NCBI GenBank assembly: GCA_964354365.1
Contig: CAYGZM010000002.1
Span: forward strand, 1-64,000
Length of the DNA stretch: 64,000 nucleotides
DNA from: CAYGZM01 sp964354365
Lineage (GTDB): Bacteria; Planctomycetota; Phycisphaerae; Sedimentisphaerales; Anaerobacaceae
Direction: 5' to 3'
The position numbers and the translations under genes were made by a program. How positions within the stretch are numbered: position 1 is the stretch's first letter; each line of letters begins with the position of its first letter. Shown here one piece after another: positions 16,206 to 24,167 of this stretch. Under the pieces are notes generated by a model. That model made no database searches and had not been told where the DNA came from. It saw only the letters and a list, made by a program, of their open reading frames with translations.

Positions 16206-18281
16206 TTGAGGTTCAGAGTATTATTTGCGGCCTTCGTTTTGTCATCCGTCATTTCTATTGCAGGGGCGTCCGATGCACTGCCGACCGCCGACGACATCAA
16301 TGAACTTTCCACGAAGGCGAAGCAGGCTACCGAGGCATTTCTGCGGGAAAGCGTCGGGCTTCGTTTTCAATATGAGTACAGCGGGAAATTCCTGACCGAC
16401 GATGATAGAGGCAAGCTGGGCGCAGTTGCAGGACGAACGTCGCAGCAGGTGCAGGAGATCTGCGAATCGCAGCAGAATCTCAAGGGGCGAATCGAAGAGT
16501 ATGAGGGCGACGATTGGGACGACAGGTACGGCTCGACGGGCCTGTGGCGAAGGCTTTTTGCCGACCTCTACGTAACGAATTTGGACAGATGCGAGATTGA
16601 TTTCTATGTTGTGCTGTGCGCCGGACAAGAGGCCCAGAGTGAAATGCTCCGGCAAATACTGGCGCGGATAGACTCGTTAGGCAAAAATTACAGCACGGCG
16701 TATTTGCAGCTCTTGAAGGCCAGGGCCCTGGCCTTGCTTTCGCGGACGGACCCGACCTATAAACCACAGGCTCTGAAAGAGTTCGACTTGTTGGCGGAGC
16801 GGTCCGACATGGGCCATTCGACCGTGTTCAAGATAGCGATTGAAAGAATCAAGTTGCTCGGTCCGGGCCAGGACGACCGGTTGAGCCGGCTGACGGACGA
16901 GCTTGCGCAAAGCACCGACGTCAACGACCTTGAGGTGGTCCTGTCTTTGGCTTGCCTTCAGCGGCGTATAGGCCGGGCGGAGGCGTTTGAGAAGACCGTA
17001 GGCGCCTGGCCGCAAATAGAAACCATTCTCGGCTCACTGGCGCTGGCGGACCTTTCCTACAGTCTCGAACACGGGCAATTAGACCTTCAAAAAGTCACTG
17101 TGCTCGAGGCGGAGCTGGCTGCCCAGGCCGCGTGGAGAGACGGGCCTGAAGCTCACGCAAAACTGCTGCGGCGACTCGCAAGCAATGACAAATTCCAGAG
17201 CCCCCTTGTCGTTTATGTAACGGCGTTGGCGTGCGTGCAGGCTTCGCCGGGCGAGGCCGGCAATCTCCTGATAAGGGCCGCCGGGCTGCAGCAAGAGAAC
17301 AGGAGCGACCGGCTGGGTATCGAGGCGGAGAAAATCGCAGAGCAGGCGGCAAGGCTTCTACATAAAGCAAGGCTCGACTTAATAAGGAATAAGCTCACCG
17401 ATGACTATTATGGTCAGGGCAGTAACAAGTCTGAGATAGCGAAGGAATTACTCGATTTGCTGCGTGACTGCACTACGGAAAGCGGCCCCGATGGCGTTCG
17501 CGGCGAGGCGCTGCGCCTGTACTGCCAACTGCTGCTTGACTCGCAGGACCCGAACGAGGCGCAAGAGGTCCTGAACGTTCTGACGGACGCCGAAATATCG
17601 AATGACGCCAACCTGAACGCCTTCAAATCAAATGCGCTACGACACTTGGACAAGCTGGATGAGGCCGCCGAATGCTTAGCCAAGATTTGCGGCACAGACA
17701 ATCGCGAGCACGTAATTGAAGCGGAGAAGCTGCTTGGCCGTATCATTGACCAAATCGAGCAATTGGAGCACGACTGCGCCGATTTCCCGGAACTTCTGAA
17801 CAACTCTCTGGCAATCGCCCGATACTGCGAGAGGATTTCGCTGTCAACCTGCGGCCTTATCCCAGTTGAACGTGCGCGTGTGTATCTTGCCGAGATATTG
17901 CTTTTCAACGCATCAGGAGATCCACAGACGGTGTCTCAAGTCGAAAGAATGCTTGCCGGTTTGCCCGATGACGGCAAAGGCGAAAACGTGGATTTGATTC
18001 GCTGCCGGGCCAGGCTGCTGGCCGCGCAGGGCAAATTCAAGGAGGCCGGCGCCCTGTGGGCGAGTATCGCCAAAATTTGGAGAGGCCGCTCCTTCTCGCC
18101 GGGCCAAAGAAGTTATCAGTGGTGGCGCGCGAAGTTTTACGAATTACACTGCTTCTCGAAAACGCCGCAGTCAAGTAGTGACGATGTCCTGCGCGCGATA
18201 GAAGTGCTCGAGAACAGCTTCGCCGAGATTCCTGCGCTGTGGGCTGAGAAGCTGAGCTCGCTGAAAGAGCAATGCCGTTGA
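16206..18281 (+). CDS. Large secreted helical-repeat (TPR-like) protein
   Basis: 691 residues from a TTG that follows AGGAGG by 10 bases; starting here gives a clean signal peptide (RFRVLFAAFVLSSVISIAGA). The mature protein is Leu/Ala/Glu-rich and almost wholly helical, with recurrent paired-helix units (for example ALKEFDLLAERSD, SLACLQRRIGRAEAFEKTV, LYCQLLLDSQDPNEAQEVL, ALRHLDKLDEAAECLAKI, RLLAAQGKFKEAGALWASI), i.e. degenerate TPR/HEAT-like repeats. No enzyme motif was found. Probable role: periplasmic scaffold or adaptor. Its position 241 bases after the orphan ExbD suggests a functional pair, but this is inference. Confidence 0.7.
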   Translation: MRFRVLFAAFVLSSVISIAGASDALPTADDINELSTKAKQATEAFLRESVGLRFQYEYSGKFLTDDDRGKLGAVAGRTSQQVQEICESQQNLKGRIEEYEGDDWDDRYGSTGLWRRLFADLYVTNLDRCEIDFYVVLCAGQEAQSEMLRQILARIDSLGKNYSTAYLQLLKARALALLSRTDPTYKPQALKEFDLLAERSDMGHSTVFKIAIERIKLLGPGQDDRLSRLTDELAQSTDVNDLEVVLSLACLQRRIGRAEAFEKTVGAWPQIETILGSLALADLSYSLEHGQLDLQKVTVLEAELAAQAAWRDGPEAHAKLLRRLASNDKFQSPLVVYVTALACVQASPGEAGNLLIRAAGLQQENRSDRLGIEAEKIAEQAARLLHKARLDLIRNKLTDDYYGQGSNKSEIAKELLDLLRDCTTESGPDGVRGEALRLYCQLLLDSQDPNEAQEVLNVLTDAEISNDANLNAFKSNALRHLDKLDEAAECLAKICGTDNREHVIEAEKLLGRIIDQIEQLEHDCADFPELLNNSLAIARYCERISLSTCGLIPVERARVYLAEILLFNASGDPQTVSQVERMLAGLPDDGKGENVDLIRCRARLLAAQGKFKEAGALWASIAKIWRGRSFSPGQRSYQWWRAKFYELHCFSKTPQSSSDDVLRAIEVLENSFAEIPALWAEKLSSLKEQCR

Positions 18282-18378
18282 GCTAATGACGGAGCGGGGC
18301 GTTTATGGTAGATTGGTTCCCGCCGGGACCGAGCAGACAAAAATGATTCAAATAACGTTGCAGTTCCCGGCTAATAAC

Positions 18379-18407
18379 TTGCTTTTGCAGCGGTAATGGG
18401 CTAAAAT
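18379..18407 (+). promoter_or_regulatory. Probable clpX promoter
   Basis: TTGCTT (18379-18384), 17-base spacer, TAAAAT (18402-18407), 50 bases upstream of the clpX ATG. Confidence 0.55.
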
Positions 18408-18457
18408 GTTGAGGATAGCGAAGAAGGTAAATCGAATGTGTAATCGGGGTTTAAGCA

Positions 18458-19738
18458 ATGGCCAAGCAGTCGAATAGTAGAAAGCCCAGGGCGATCTGCA
18501 GTTTTTGCGGCCGCACGGGGAACCAGGCCGACACGCTCATAGAGGGGCCGAACAGGGTGTATATCTGCCCGGAGTGCGTGGAGTTGTGCCACAACATCAT
18601 CCAGCAGAACCGCAAACGGTCCACCAAGAGCAGCAGCGTCGGTCTTGACTATATGCCCAGGCCCAGAGAGATCAAAGAGTACCTGGACCAGTACGTGATC
18701 GGGCAGGAGCACGCCAAGAAGTATCTTTCGGTTGCGGTGCACAATCACTACAAGAGACTGCTCCACAGCGACAGCGCCGACAGCGACGTCGAGATAGACA
18801 AATCCAACGTGCTTCTGATCGGCCCGACGGGTTCGGGCAAAACGCTGCTTGCAAAGACACTCGCCAATAAGCTCGACGTTCCGTTTGCAATATGCGACGC
18901 GACGACGGTTACTGAAGCCGGATACGTGGGCGAGGACGTGGAGAACTTCCTGCTGCGATTGTTGCAGGATGCCGACTACGACATAGAAGAAGCCCAGCGT
19001 GGAATCGTCTATATCGACGAAATAGACAAGATCGGCAAAACGTTTCAGAACGTTTCAATCACGCGTGACGTCTCCGGGGAAGGCGTGCAGCAGGCGCTTT
19101 TGAAGATGCTCGAAGGGACCACGGCCAATATCCCGCCGCAGGGCGGCAGAAAGCACCCCGAGCAGTCCTATATCCAGATGGACACCACGCAGATACTTTT
19201 TATATGCGGCGGGACTTTTGTGGGTCTCGAAAACATCATAAAGAAACGTCTCGGCAAGAAAATGATCGGCTTCGGCTCCGAACTATCCCAGCGAAGAGAT
19301 GAAAAAACCGAGTACAGCAGTATGGTGCAGCAGGTAATACCGGAGGACATCATCGAATACGGGATGATTCCGGAGATGGTCGGCAGGCTGCCCGTTATCA
19401 CCACGCTGTCGGCGCTTGATGAAAGCGCGCTGATAGACATACTGACCAAGCCGCGAAACGCGCTGATCAAACAGTACCAGAAATTCTTCGAGATGGAGAA
19501 CGCCGAGCTTGAGTTTTCGGACGACGCTTTGACGGCGCTGGCCCGCAAGGCCCTCCAGCGCGACACCGGCGCCCGCGCCCTGCGCGCGATTGCCGAGGAG
19601 CTGATGGTCGATTTGATGTATCGACTGCCCGAAGAGCCCAAACCCGCAAGATACGTAATCACCCGCGACATTGTCGAGGGCAAGGCCGACCTGTCAACGG
19701 CCAAACAAAAGGCAAAAAAGGAAAAAGAGCCGGCATAG
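18458..19738 (+). CDS. clpX: ClpX ATPase, unfoldase subunit of ClpXP
   Basis: 426 residues, full length. The N-terminal zinc-binding domain has Cys14, Cys17, Cys37 and Cys40 (CSFCGR, CPECVELC). Then come the AAA+ core with Walker A GPTGSGKT (about residues 122-129), Walker B IVYIDEIDKI, the pore-loop region AGYVGEDVE, and the C-terminal sensor domain (RDTGARALRAIAEELM). It recognises and unfolds substrates for ClpP. It stands alone here: clpP and tig are not next to it. A good -10/-35 pair precedes it. Confidence 0.96.
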   Translation: MAKQSNSRKPRAICSFCGRTGNQADTLIEGPNRVYICPECVELCHNIIQQNRKRSTKSSSVGLDYMPRPREIKEYLDQYVIGQEHAKKYLSVAVHNHYKRLLHSDSADSDVEIDKSNVLLIGPTGSGKTLLAKTLANKLDVPFAICDATTVTEAGYVGEDVENFLLRLLQDADYDIEEAQRGIVYIDEIDKIGKTFQNVSITRDVSGEGVQQALLKMLEGTTANIPPQGGRKHPEQSYIQMDTTQILFICGGTFVGLENIIKKRLGKKMIGFGSELSQRRDEKTEYSSMVQQVIPEDIIEYGMIPEMVGRLPVITTLSALDESALIDILTKPRNALIKQYQKFFEMENAELEFSDDALTALARKALQRDTGARALRAIAEELMVDLMYRLPEEPKPARYVITRDIVEGKADLSTAKQKAKKEKEPA

Positions 19739-19784
19739 CCCCGGGATCAGACAGCCCGAAATGCTGAGACTCTGGCGGGCCCCC

Positions 19785-20288
19785 CTATTCTTCCGCCGGC
19801 CCACTGTCTGATTTAAGCTCGCTGCTCAGGACAGCCAAACGGACGTTGGTGGCGGTGCTTTGGGCGACGGCGGCCAGGGCGTACTGAGCCTTGGCGAAGG
19901 GGATATCCTTATCAATTCGCAGGGTGACGATCCTCTTGTCGGGCGGCAAATCTCCCAGCCGTGCATCTATCAATTGGGCCAGCTTTCCGACTACGGCGGC
20001 TATGCCGGCGTCGTCCTGTGGCGTGATTTCTTCCGGACCGACCGCGAAAGTGACACTTTGCGGCCTATTCACAACCGTCAGGGTGGTAACCTGCTCGCCC
20101 GGCGTGGTTTCGTCTCGGGCGAATTGGCAGCCATCGGGGACCGTCACCGGGAAATTCTCCGCCTCGATGAACCGACAAGCCAGCACAAAGAATATGATAA
20201 GCTGAAAAACAATGTCAATTACAGGGGTCATATTAATCGAACTTGCTTTGGCCCTGTTGCGGAATTGTCCGATATCCCTCAAAGGCAT
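19785..20288 (-). CDS. tolR: TolR/ExbD-family proton-channel subunit
   Basis: 167 residues: a short cytoplasmic N-terminus, one transmembrane helix with the channel Asp D25 (INMTPVIDIVFQLIIFF), then a periplasmic domain with the EITPQDDAGIAAVVGKL and VTLRIDKDIPFAKAQYALAA segments seen in ExbD/TolR. AGGAG lies 9 bases before the ATG. It is the last gene of the vWA-TolQ-TolR set (20 bases after tolQ) and forms the stator channel with the TolQ-like protein. The family cannot separate TolR from ExbD; the symbol is a convenience. Confidence 0.85.
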   Translation of the reverse strand: MPLRDIGQFRNRAKASSINMTPVIDIVFQLIIFFVLACRFIEAENFPVTVPDGCQFARDETTPGEQVTTLTVVNRPQSVTFAVGPEEITPQDDAGIAAVVGKLAQLIDARLGDLPPDKRIVTLRIDKDIPFAKAQYALAAVAQSTATNVRLAVLSSELKSDSGPAEE

Positions 20289-20308
20289 CCGTTATTGCTC
20301 CTGTTGTC

Positions 20309-21184
20309 TTACCGTGCAGGCAGAATTTCGTCGATTTTATGGGCCGATTTGTCGCGATAGTCCTCGACCCTGTGGTCCGCCTTGCCGGCACGCTGGGCCT
20401 GGGCCCGCTGCTGCCTCTCAAGACCTCGCTTTATTTCGGGCATAATGTCCTCGGCCGCCACGACTGCATCGTTGACCAGCGCCTCGATCCGATTTCGGAA
20501 CACGCCGTGTATTCCCACCGCCGGTATCGCAATGAGCAAGCCCCAGAACGTGGTCACCAGGGCGACCGATATCCCATCAGCCAACTGTATCGTCTGCGGC
20601 TGGCCGCCCGCCAGAACAATCGCGTTGAACAGCATTATCATTCCATAGACCGTCCCGAACAGACCGACCATCGGTGAGACATTTCCTATCAGGTTAAGCC
20701 ATTCAATCTTTCGCAGAAGCGCCGCGGCCTGGTCCTGCAGAGACTCGGCAAGAAGATTTCGTATCCTGAACCAATCACCGCGGCCGCCGCCGACCGCCTT
20801 TGCCGCCGCGACACTGACAAGGTCGCCTCTGCCTGCGAGCCTGGCCTCCAATTGGCCCAGACCAAACTGCCGTATCGTGCCGGCAATGCTGTCTGCCGTC
20901 CCTTCGGGAAGCAATTTTCCACGGCGAATCGTAAGAAAATGCTCGGCTGCAAAATACACAGCGATAAACGAGAGCGGCAGCAAGATGAACCAGACGATCG
21001 GGCCGCCGGCTACAACGAATTGGCTGAAGAACGTCGGGGGCTGCCCCGGCTGGCCCGGGCCCCCTGCGAAGCCGCGCACGCCGAGATATATCACAGCCGT
21101 TACGCCGCTCAGGGCGGTTGTCAGAACGAACACTTTCAGCAATAGACTTCTGCGCATCGGCGGACCCACCATCCCGTATCTCAT
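20309..21184 (-). CDS. tolQ: TolQ/ExbB/MotA-family proton-channel protein
   Basis: 291 residues. An N-terminal hydrophobic segment (LLLKVFVLTTALSGVTAVIY) is followed by a Gly/Pro-rich periplasmic loop (GGPGQPGQPPT). Next comes a second segment (PIVWFILLPLSFIAVYFA), and then the conserved TolQ/ExbB pair of helices with NLIGNVSPMVGLFGTVYGM and ALVTTFWGLLIAIPA. The C-terminus is charged and cytoplasmic. It forms the pentameric proton-driven motor with TolR. ATGs 12 and 27 bases further in are possible starts; GAGGT abuts the first one. It lies between the vWA and tolR genes. Confidence 0.85.
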   Translation of the reverse strand: MRYGMVGPPMRRSLLLKVFVLTTALSGVTAVIYLGVRGFAGGPGQPGQPPTFFSQFVVAGGPIVWFILLPLSFIAVYFAAEHFLTIRRGKLLPEGTADSIAGTIRQFGLGQLEARLAGRGDLVSVAAAKAVGGGRGDWFRIRNLLAESLQDQAAALLRKIEWLNLIGNVSPMVGLFGTVYGMIMLFNAIVLAGGQPQTIQLADGISVALVTTFWGLLIAIPAVGIHGVFRNRIEALVNDAVVAAEDIMPEIKRGLERQQRAQAQRAGKADHRVEDYRDKSAHKIDEILPAR

Positions 21185-21246
21185 ACCTCAGCAATAAGGC
21201 TTTTGCAAAACTTTTCTTAACAATCAAGACCGAATCACACACATCC

Positions 21247-22173
21247 TCATTTACCACCGGCGATACAGAGAAACTCGCCGCCGCTTTGCCTGGCGATGGT
21301 CTCCAGCATCCTGCGGTCATCACCCTGCGGCAGGAAACCTATGGTATTGATTTTCATCGCCGGTGCAAACTGCCCCAGGAGATTTGCTATTTTCTGCGGA
21401 AACGCGGCCGAGCTCTCATCCGTCAGCTCGAATCCGTCCGTGAGAAAATAAACGACCGAAGGGCTGAGTCCTTTGCCGTCGCGGATTCGCACGACCTTCT
21501 CCAGGGCGGCGGCGGCGTTGGTTCGTCCTGCCGGCCGTATCGTATCGATAAAACTATCAGCGGCGGCTTTGGCCTTCGGTGTCGCCCGCACGAGCCGCCC
21601 GTCGCCGAACTCGAACAGCTTGCCGCCGCCAAAAAATATCACACAAAAATACTGATCGGGTTGTAAGGCCGCTATCGACTCCTTAAGTCTGCTGCGCACC
21701 AGCGAAAAGACGCCCTGCATGCTCCCTGAGCAATCGACAAGATAGCAGACTTTGCGCTCGTTGCTGAGACTGCCGAAGAATTCGATCCTGCCCGACAGGT
21801 CTGCACTTGAGGGCAGGAACTGCCCGCCCGAGTCACGAGCGTCCGGCCGATCTTCAAAGATCGGTCCGGCCGTATCGAGCACACGACCGATAGGCATTGA
21901 CGTATCCGCTATTTCGGCGTATCGTTCCCTGGCGGTTATTACCGGCGGCCTTCTAATCCCGGGCTTCGCAGTAACGGGTGTCGCCTGCGCCAGGTCTCTT
22001 ATGCGCTCGATCCTCGCCGTCGGCGCGAGTGGGTTCTCGTCCTGAGCCTCAGCCCCGGAGAGTCTAAGAACGCCGAACGCCGAGAGCACTATCAGATGCA
22101 CGCTTATCGAGACCATCCATGCCCAAAACGCCGGCCCTCGAACGCCTTTCTCTTTATTTACAGCAACTGCCAT
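21247..22173 (-). CDS. Membrane-anchored vWA protein with TonB-like N-terminus
   Basis: 308 residues from the chosen ATG; another ATG at 22227 (one base after the preceding stop) would add 18 residues without obvious conservation, and neither has a clear Shine-Dalgarno. A single transmembrane helix (about 15-37) contains S22-x-x-x-H26 (SISVH), as in the TonB/TolA motor-contact helix. It is followed by a ~100-residue Pro/Arg-rich linker and a von Willebrand factor A domain with the MIDAS motif DCSGS (147-151), RTNAAAAL and LTDGFE. Directly upstream of tolQ-tolR, it is probably the output arm of that motor. Its ligand is unknown. Confidence 0.75.
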   Translation of the reverse strand: MAVAVNKEKGVRGPAFWAWMVSISVHLIVLSAFGVLRLSGAEAQDENPLAPTARIERIRDLAQATPVTAKPGIRRPPVITARERYAEIADTSMPIGRVLDTAGPIFEDRPDARDSGGQFLPSSADLSGRIEFFGSLSNERKVCYLVDCSGSMQGVFSLVRSRLKESIAALQPDQYFCVIFFGGGKLFEFGDGRLVRATPKAKAAADSFIDTIRPAGRTNAAAALEKVVRIRDGKGLSPSVVYFLTDGFELTDESSAAFPQKIANLLGQFAPAMKINTIGFLPQGDDRRMLETIARQSGGEFLCIAGGK

Positions 22174-22228
22174 GTAACTTATGTCTGCCGAAGAACGTGA
22201 GTTGTGTATCTGGTTTCTGAATCCCATT

Positions 22229-22864
22229 TCACAGGTTCAGTTGAGTAAACAGACTCTCCTGACATTTGAAGGCGGAGAGAAAAACCTGGAAACTACGGGA
22301 TTTGTTTCGCTTCGGTTCAATGTACTGTGCAATAGCCTTCGCAGCCTCTATCTTGCGCAGGCCACCCTTGAAGTATCCAGCCCGGCGCAGGATGCGCTCG
22401 AATGCCTCCCATGTTCCACCTTCTATTCTGTCCGCGTTACGGTACTTTGCCCTCGATGGGATCGTCCCTGGGACTCTCGGGTAAGCCATTTGAACAGCCT
22501 CCCAGTCCCCGAAGTACCAAGCTTCGAGTTCTTCGATTACAATTCTATTAACGACAGTCCATAGACTTCCACGTGGGGCAGTGCGTGTCGTGAAATCTGC
22601 TTCCAACGCCACTTGCTCAAGGTGGGCTTTCAGCTCGCGACAATCATCGTTATCCCGATCAACGATAACGGCTATGCGCCAATTGCCGGGGATCCAGCGC
22701 CTGTAGCCTCTTAGTCGTCCAGGTAAACGACTCAATAGGTCCTGCTTGCATTGATATGCGTGGATTTCAAAGGACCTTCCCCCAAGAATTCTGGGTAATA
22801 GCATTCTCAAAGCCGCCTCCATAGATGGCTCTTCAACCAATACCTCAACATGGCCGAAGCTCAT
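22229..22864 (-). CDS. Toprim-like DUF4276-family protein
   Basis: 211 residues. VEVLVEEPSMEAALRMLLP (Glu11/12) and IAVIVDRDNDD (D69-x-D71) match the E...DxD metal-binding pattern of Toprim nuclease-like domains; the overall layout fits DUF4276. The start codon overlaps the stop of the AAA ATPase gene (ATGA), so the two are coupled. In OLD-type and PARIS-type defence systems an SMC-like ATPase acts with a Toprim effector, so this is a candidate effector nuclease. A role in repair or RNA processing is also possible. Moderate confidence in family, low in function. Confidence 0.65.
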   Translation of the reverse strand: MSFGHVEVLVEEPSMEAALRMLLPRILGGRSFEIHAYQCKQDLLSRLPGRLRGYRRWIPGNWRIAVIVDRDNDDCRELKAHLEQVALEADFTTRTAPRGSLWTVVNRIVIEELEAWYFGDWEAVQMAYPRVPGTIPSRAKYRNADRIEGGTWEAFERILRRAGYFKGGLRKIEAAKAIAQYIEPKRNKSRSFQVFLSAFKCQESLFTQLNL

Positions 22865-24117
22865 CGTTCCGCCCTCTTGTGCGGTGGAGCGCCGGCATTG
22901 ACGAGAGGGTCGCCGACATTGAGATGACCCTCGGTCCACAGATGCCCCAGTGAAGCTCCGGCGTCCACAAATTCAAGAATTCCTTTTATCTCCGAAGCTC
23001 GGACGGCCTGTGTATAACCGTTTTCGTCGCGGTAGAGAACCCGGACTTCATCAGGCTTCAAGGAGTTCAGGAAAAACGGGGAGTGCGTCGTAGCCAGGAG
23101 CTGAGAGTGCTCTGTCGCGGTTCTGCACTCTTCGGCCAATTCAGGAAGTAGTCGAGGATGGAGAAAGTTTTCAGGCTCCTCAATGCCGATAAATTGAGGC
23201 GGCTGCGGATCGTTAAGGATGGTCAAGTATGAAAGCATCTTGAGCGTTCCATCCGACGCGAAACGCGATAGAATAGGTCTTTCAAAGGGAGCGTCCTTGA
23301 TCTGCAAAAGCAGTCTTCCGTCCGCCATAGGTTCGGCCTGCACGCTCTCAAGCCGAGGCACTCTTCGCCGCAGTATTTCAAAGATATGATCGAGGCGGTC
23401 CGGGTATTGCTCCTTGAGGTATTGAATCACGTTAGGCAAGTTGTCACCGCTTTTGCTCAGCCGTTCCTGTGGGCCTGCCTCTGGCTGACCTCGCATATCG
23501 CTTGTAGAAAGGTAAGACACATACCAATCGGTGATAAACTCACGAAGTGCCGCAACCCGCGGATGCTCGGCGAACTGCCCGAGTGTGTTGACGGCGATCA
23601 GGTCGGGTGAGCGTAGGGGTATGTCTGAGCGTCGTTCATCCTGCTCGTCCGGCATGTCCCCACTGGTTGCACGTCCCTGGCCGCGCGAATAATCAAGGAA
23701 CCGGAAAGGCCTGCCTCTGGGTTTCCGTTTCCATTGTAGCCATTCTTCGACAACGACGGGCGCCTTCTCTTTCTCTTCGTCTATCGCAAGATGATATGTG
23801 ATGAGCGGCTGCTTCGGACGCTCACGGTACTTGAACTCAAAGACGATAGGTCCTTCCTGGCCTCGAGTTCGCAGTTCTTTTGCCTTTCCACGAGCATCCC
23901 ATGCACGCCGAAGTCCAAGTTGAAAACACTCTGAAAGAAAATTGAACACATCGAAAACAGTTGACTTGCCGCTGCCATTCGGCCCGAGCAGAACGGTCAT
24001 CGGCCTGATGTCCTTCAATTCGATGGTTTTCAGCGCACGATAATTCTCGACGCGCAAGTATTCGATGCGCGATGGAGAGTACCCATTCCCCTGTCTATAA
24101 GATTTTGATGTTTTCAT
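22861..24117 (-). CDS. AAA (SMC/ABC-type) ATPase, OLD-like, partner of the Toprim protein
   Basis: 418 residues from the ATG; a GTG 48 bases upstream, two bases after the previous stop, is an alternative start. Motifs: IEYLRVENYRALK (opening strand as in RecF/OLD), Walker A GPNGSGKST (45-53), an ABC-like signature SRFASDGTLKMLSYL, Walker B FIGIEEPENFLHP (about 309-321) and an H-loop LLATTHSPFF (about 341-350). There is no nuclease domain in the same chain; the following overlapping gene supplies a Toprim fold. The pair resembles the two-gene OLD/PARIS/AbiL arrangement. It sits within a housekeeping operon between an L,D-transpeptidase and the vWA protein. Confidence 0.75.
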   Translation of the reverse strand: MKTSKSYRQGNGYSPSRIEYLRVENYRALKTIELKDIRPMTVLLGPNGSGKSTVFDVFNFLSECFQLGLRRAWDARGKAKELRTRGQEGPIVFEFKYRERPKQPLITYHLAIDEEKEKAPVVVEEWLQWKRKPRGRPFRFLDYSRGQGRATSGDMPDEQDERRSDIPLRSPDLIAVNTLGQFAEHPRVAALREFITDWYVSYLSTSDMRGQPEAGPQERLSKSGDNLPNVIQYLKEQYPDRLDHIFEILRRRVPRLESVQAEPMADGRLLLQIKDAPFERPILSRFASDGTLKMLSYLTILNDPQPPQFIGIEEPENFLHPRLLPELAEECRTATEHSQLLATTHSPFFLNSLKPDEVRVLYRDENGYTQAVRASEIKGILEFVDAGASLGHLWTEGHLNVGDPLVNAGAPPHKRAER

Positions 24118-24167
24118 TGTCGTATCGTGCCGTTTCGACGTGCCCGACAGATGTACCACAGGCACGT

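Noticed and set aside
24118..24165. GTG start 16 codons upstream for the AAA ATPase
   Set aside because: Two bases after the previous stop, so possible, but it adds only a short unconserved-looking stretch; the ATG at 24117 was preferred. Not decisive.
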